From positions 1 through 8,145 of the forward strand of contig JAJYKQ010000047.1 of assembly GCA_021788495.1 (NCBI GenBank): 8,145 nucleotides of DNA. Direction: 5' to 3'. Shown in pieces: positions 7,030 through 8,145 of the stretch (the stretch's first letter is position 1; each line of letters begins with the position of its first letter). A model generated the notes under the pieces. It saw nothing but the letters and a program-made list of their open reading frames with translations, was not told the origin of the DNA and did no database searches. A program made the translations under genes and the position numbers. The stretch comes from a bacterium (lineage in GTDB: Bacteria; SZUA-79; Acidulodesulfobacterales; Acidulodesulfobacteraceae).

Positions 7030-8145
7030 TTAAAAACTATTGCTGAATCCCGGGCCGCTCATAGATAAACCTGAATTAGCGGCTCCGGGCGAAATCATAT
7101 TGCCGAAACCGTATGTGCCTATTCCCCTTAAAATTAAACCGAAAGAAAAAGCCCATTGGTGAAAATAAGGCAGATTCATATAATTTGCTACAAAACCTAT
7201 ACATCCCGTCTGATATACGGCACCTATAGAATTAGATATATCTTTATGCACGGTTAAGTCTATATCTTCGGTGGTATTAATGCTGAAGCCGCCTATTATA
7301 TTTAAATTAGCCGATAAACTCGTATAGGACAGAGTGTTCAGCCCGGTAATAACGGACGTAGTCTGCGGGAAAAAATTTGCGTTTGCCGAATTAAACATAT
7401 TTAATGCCGATATATAGCCCTGAACATCGTTTATTTCGGTATAGCCTATGCCGAAAGAATCTTTTCTAAAATCGGTAATTTGCGAATTTATATTATAATC
7501 GTGAAATATAAAGTTATAATCGTCGTAACTTGCGTTTCCGAAAAAATACAGGTTAGAAATTGGATGTATTTTTATTCTAGTAATTATATCCGAATTGGAA
7601 TTATCGTAATTAAAATAATTAACCGGATTTATAAAGTTGCCTGAAATAGAATGATACTGGTATAAACTTAATCTCAGCAGATTGTTTATGCCTTTATCGT
7701 TATAACCTTCTAAATTAAAATTTAATCCGTATTTAAATGCGCTTTCCTTTGGAATATAATCCGCTTGGTCTATTAACGGAAGACCCGACTGATTAACCGG
7801 CTTTACAAGATTATAATTTAAATAAGGGGTTAAAAAAGCTAAATAACCTGCGTTGTTTTTGGCAGAAGTCAAGTAATTATTAAACAGGGTAGTATTGTCG
7901 TCTATAGAAGCATAATAAATTTGTCTGTTCTTGTCAGTCGAAGAAACGTCGTTATAGCCGTCCGTTATATTAAAATAACCCGTATCCCTTATTCCTATTC
8001 TCGGCGTTACATGAACTCCTTTTATAATGTTTAAAGGCATATAAACCGACGGGTAAATATCTGTCCTTTCATCGTTTAAGTATGCCGGACTCCTGAAAAC
8101 GTCAAAAGAAGAATGCAAATTGAAATATAAAGGATTATTAAAAAA
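7030..8145 (-). CDS. lptD: LPS assembly outer-membrane protein LptD, C-terminal part (5' end beyond window)
   Basis: LptD, with the lipoprotein LptE, forms the outer-membrane translocon that inserts LPS into the outer leaflet. The frame stays open to the right edge, showing 371 residues, roughly the C-terminal half of a usual LptD; the TTG at 8118 is not the start. The visible start resembles the LptD core: FDVFRSPAYLNDERTDIYPS, then MPL, then HVTPRIGIRDTGYF. Alternating polar and aromatic stretches suit beta strands, and the sequence is rich in Asn, Tyr and Ser. Near the end TGCIGFVANYMN, a short gap, then WAFSFGLILRGIGTYG match the last LptD strands (Cys region, then FxLkGLGxxG). The protein ends in Phe, as many outer-membrane barrels do. 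Only one Cys (codon 7203-7201) is visible. It is followed after 30 nt by rfbB. Another large barrel is a less likely alternative. Confidence 0.78.
   Translation of the reverse strand, partial: FFNNPLYFNLHSSFDVFRSPAYLNDERTDIYPSVYMPLNIIKGVHVTPRIGIRDTGYFNITDGYNDVSSTDKNRQIYYASIDDNTTLFNNYLTSAKNNAGYLAFLTPYLNYNLVKPVNQSGLPLIDQADYIPKESAFKYGLNFNLEGYNDKGINNLLRLSLYQYHSISGNFINPVNYFNYDNSNSDIITRIKIHPISNLYFFGNASYDDYNFIFHDYNINSQITDFRKDSFGIGYTEINDVQGYISALNMFNSANANFFPQTTSVITGLNTLSYTSLSANLNIIGGFSINTTEDIDLTVHKDISNSIGAVYQTGCIGFVANYMNLPYFHQWAFSFGLILRGIGTYGFGNMISPGAANSGLSMSGPGFSNSF

Noticed and set aside
6742..7068. Plus-strand open frame of 108 codons over the start of rfbB
   Set aside because: It is antisense to the conserved NAD-binding region of rfbB and resembles no protein I know.

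Overview
All genes supported here lie on the minus strand, so transcription runs from the right edge toward position 1. The DNA is strongly AT-rich. Recognising LptD, an outer-membrane LPS assembly protein, means a diderm (Gram-negative) bacterium that makes lipopolysaccharide. The divergence of several housekeeping proteins suggests an uncultured or poorly sampled lineage. A Desulfobacterota-like group is a guess from gene style only; no taxonomic marker is present.

Layout in order of transcription: (1) 8145-7030, the C-terminal part of the LptD beta-barrel, cut by the right edge. (2) 6999-5989, dTDP-glucose 4,6-dehydratase (rfbB/rmlB). (3) 5979-5107, dTDP-4-dehydrorhamnose reductase (rfbD/rmlD). 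These three are tightly spaced and look like one envelope operon: two dTDP-rhamnose steps next to the LPS exporter. RmlA and RmlC are not in the window. (4) 5106-4928, the only real intergenic region (about 180 bp). It has a promoter-like pair at the end of rfbD, a leader of about 150 nt, and a perfect 13-bp hairpin with a U-tract oriented as a minus-strand terminator. (5) 4927-4331, a DUF502 two-helix membrane protein. (6) 4315-3569, an RsmE-family 16S rRNA m3U1498 methyltransferase homologue. (7) 3553-1, the chromosome segregation ATPase SMC, lacking only its last few residues at the left edge. Genes 5-7 are separated by exactly 15 nt each and probably form a second operon.

The window is mostly ordinary core genome. 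I see no CRISPR array, mobile element, defence system or RNA gene. The unusual signals are inside familiar proteins and in the leader. SMC has lost the canonical Q-loop glutamine, carries LSQGE in place of LSGGE, and has a CxxC pair in its hinge. RsmE has lost most of its family's C-terminal SAM-binding motif. The DUF502-rsmE-smc operon may be governed by a terminator inside its own leader. The many Ser/Phe-rich plus-strand open frames across smc are antisense shadows of Lys/Glu-rich coiled coil.
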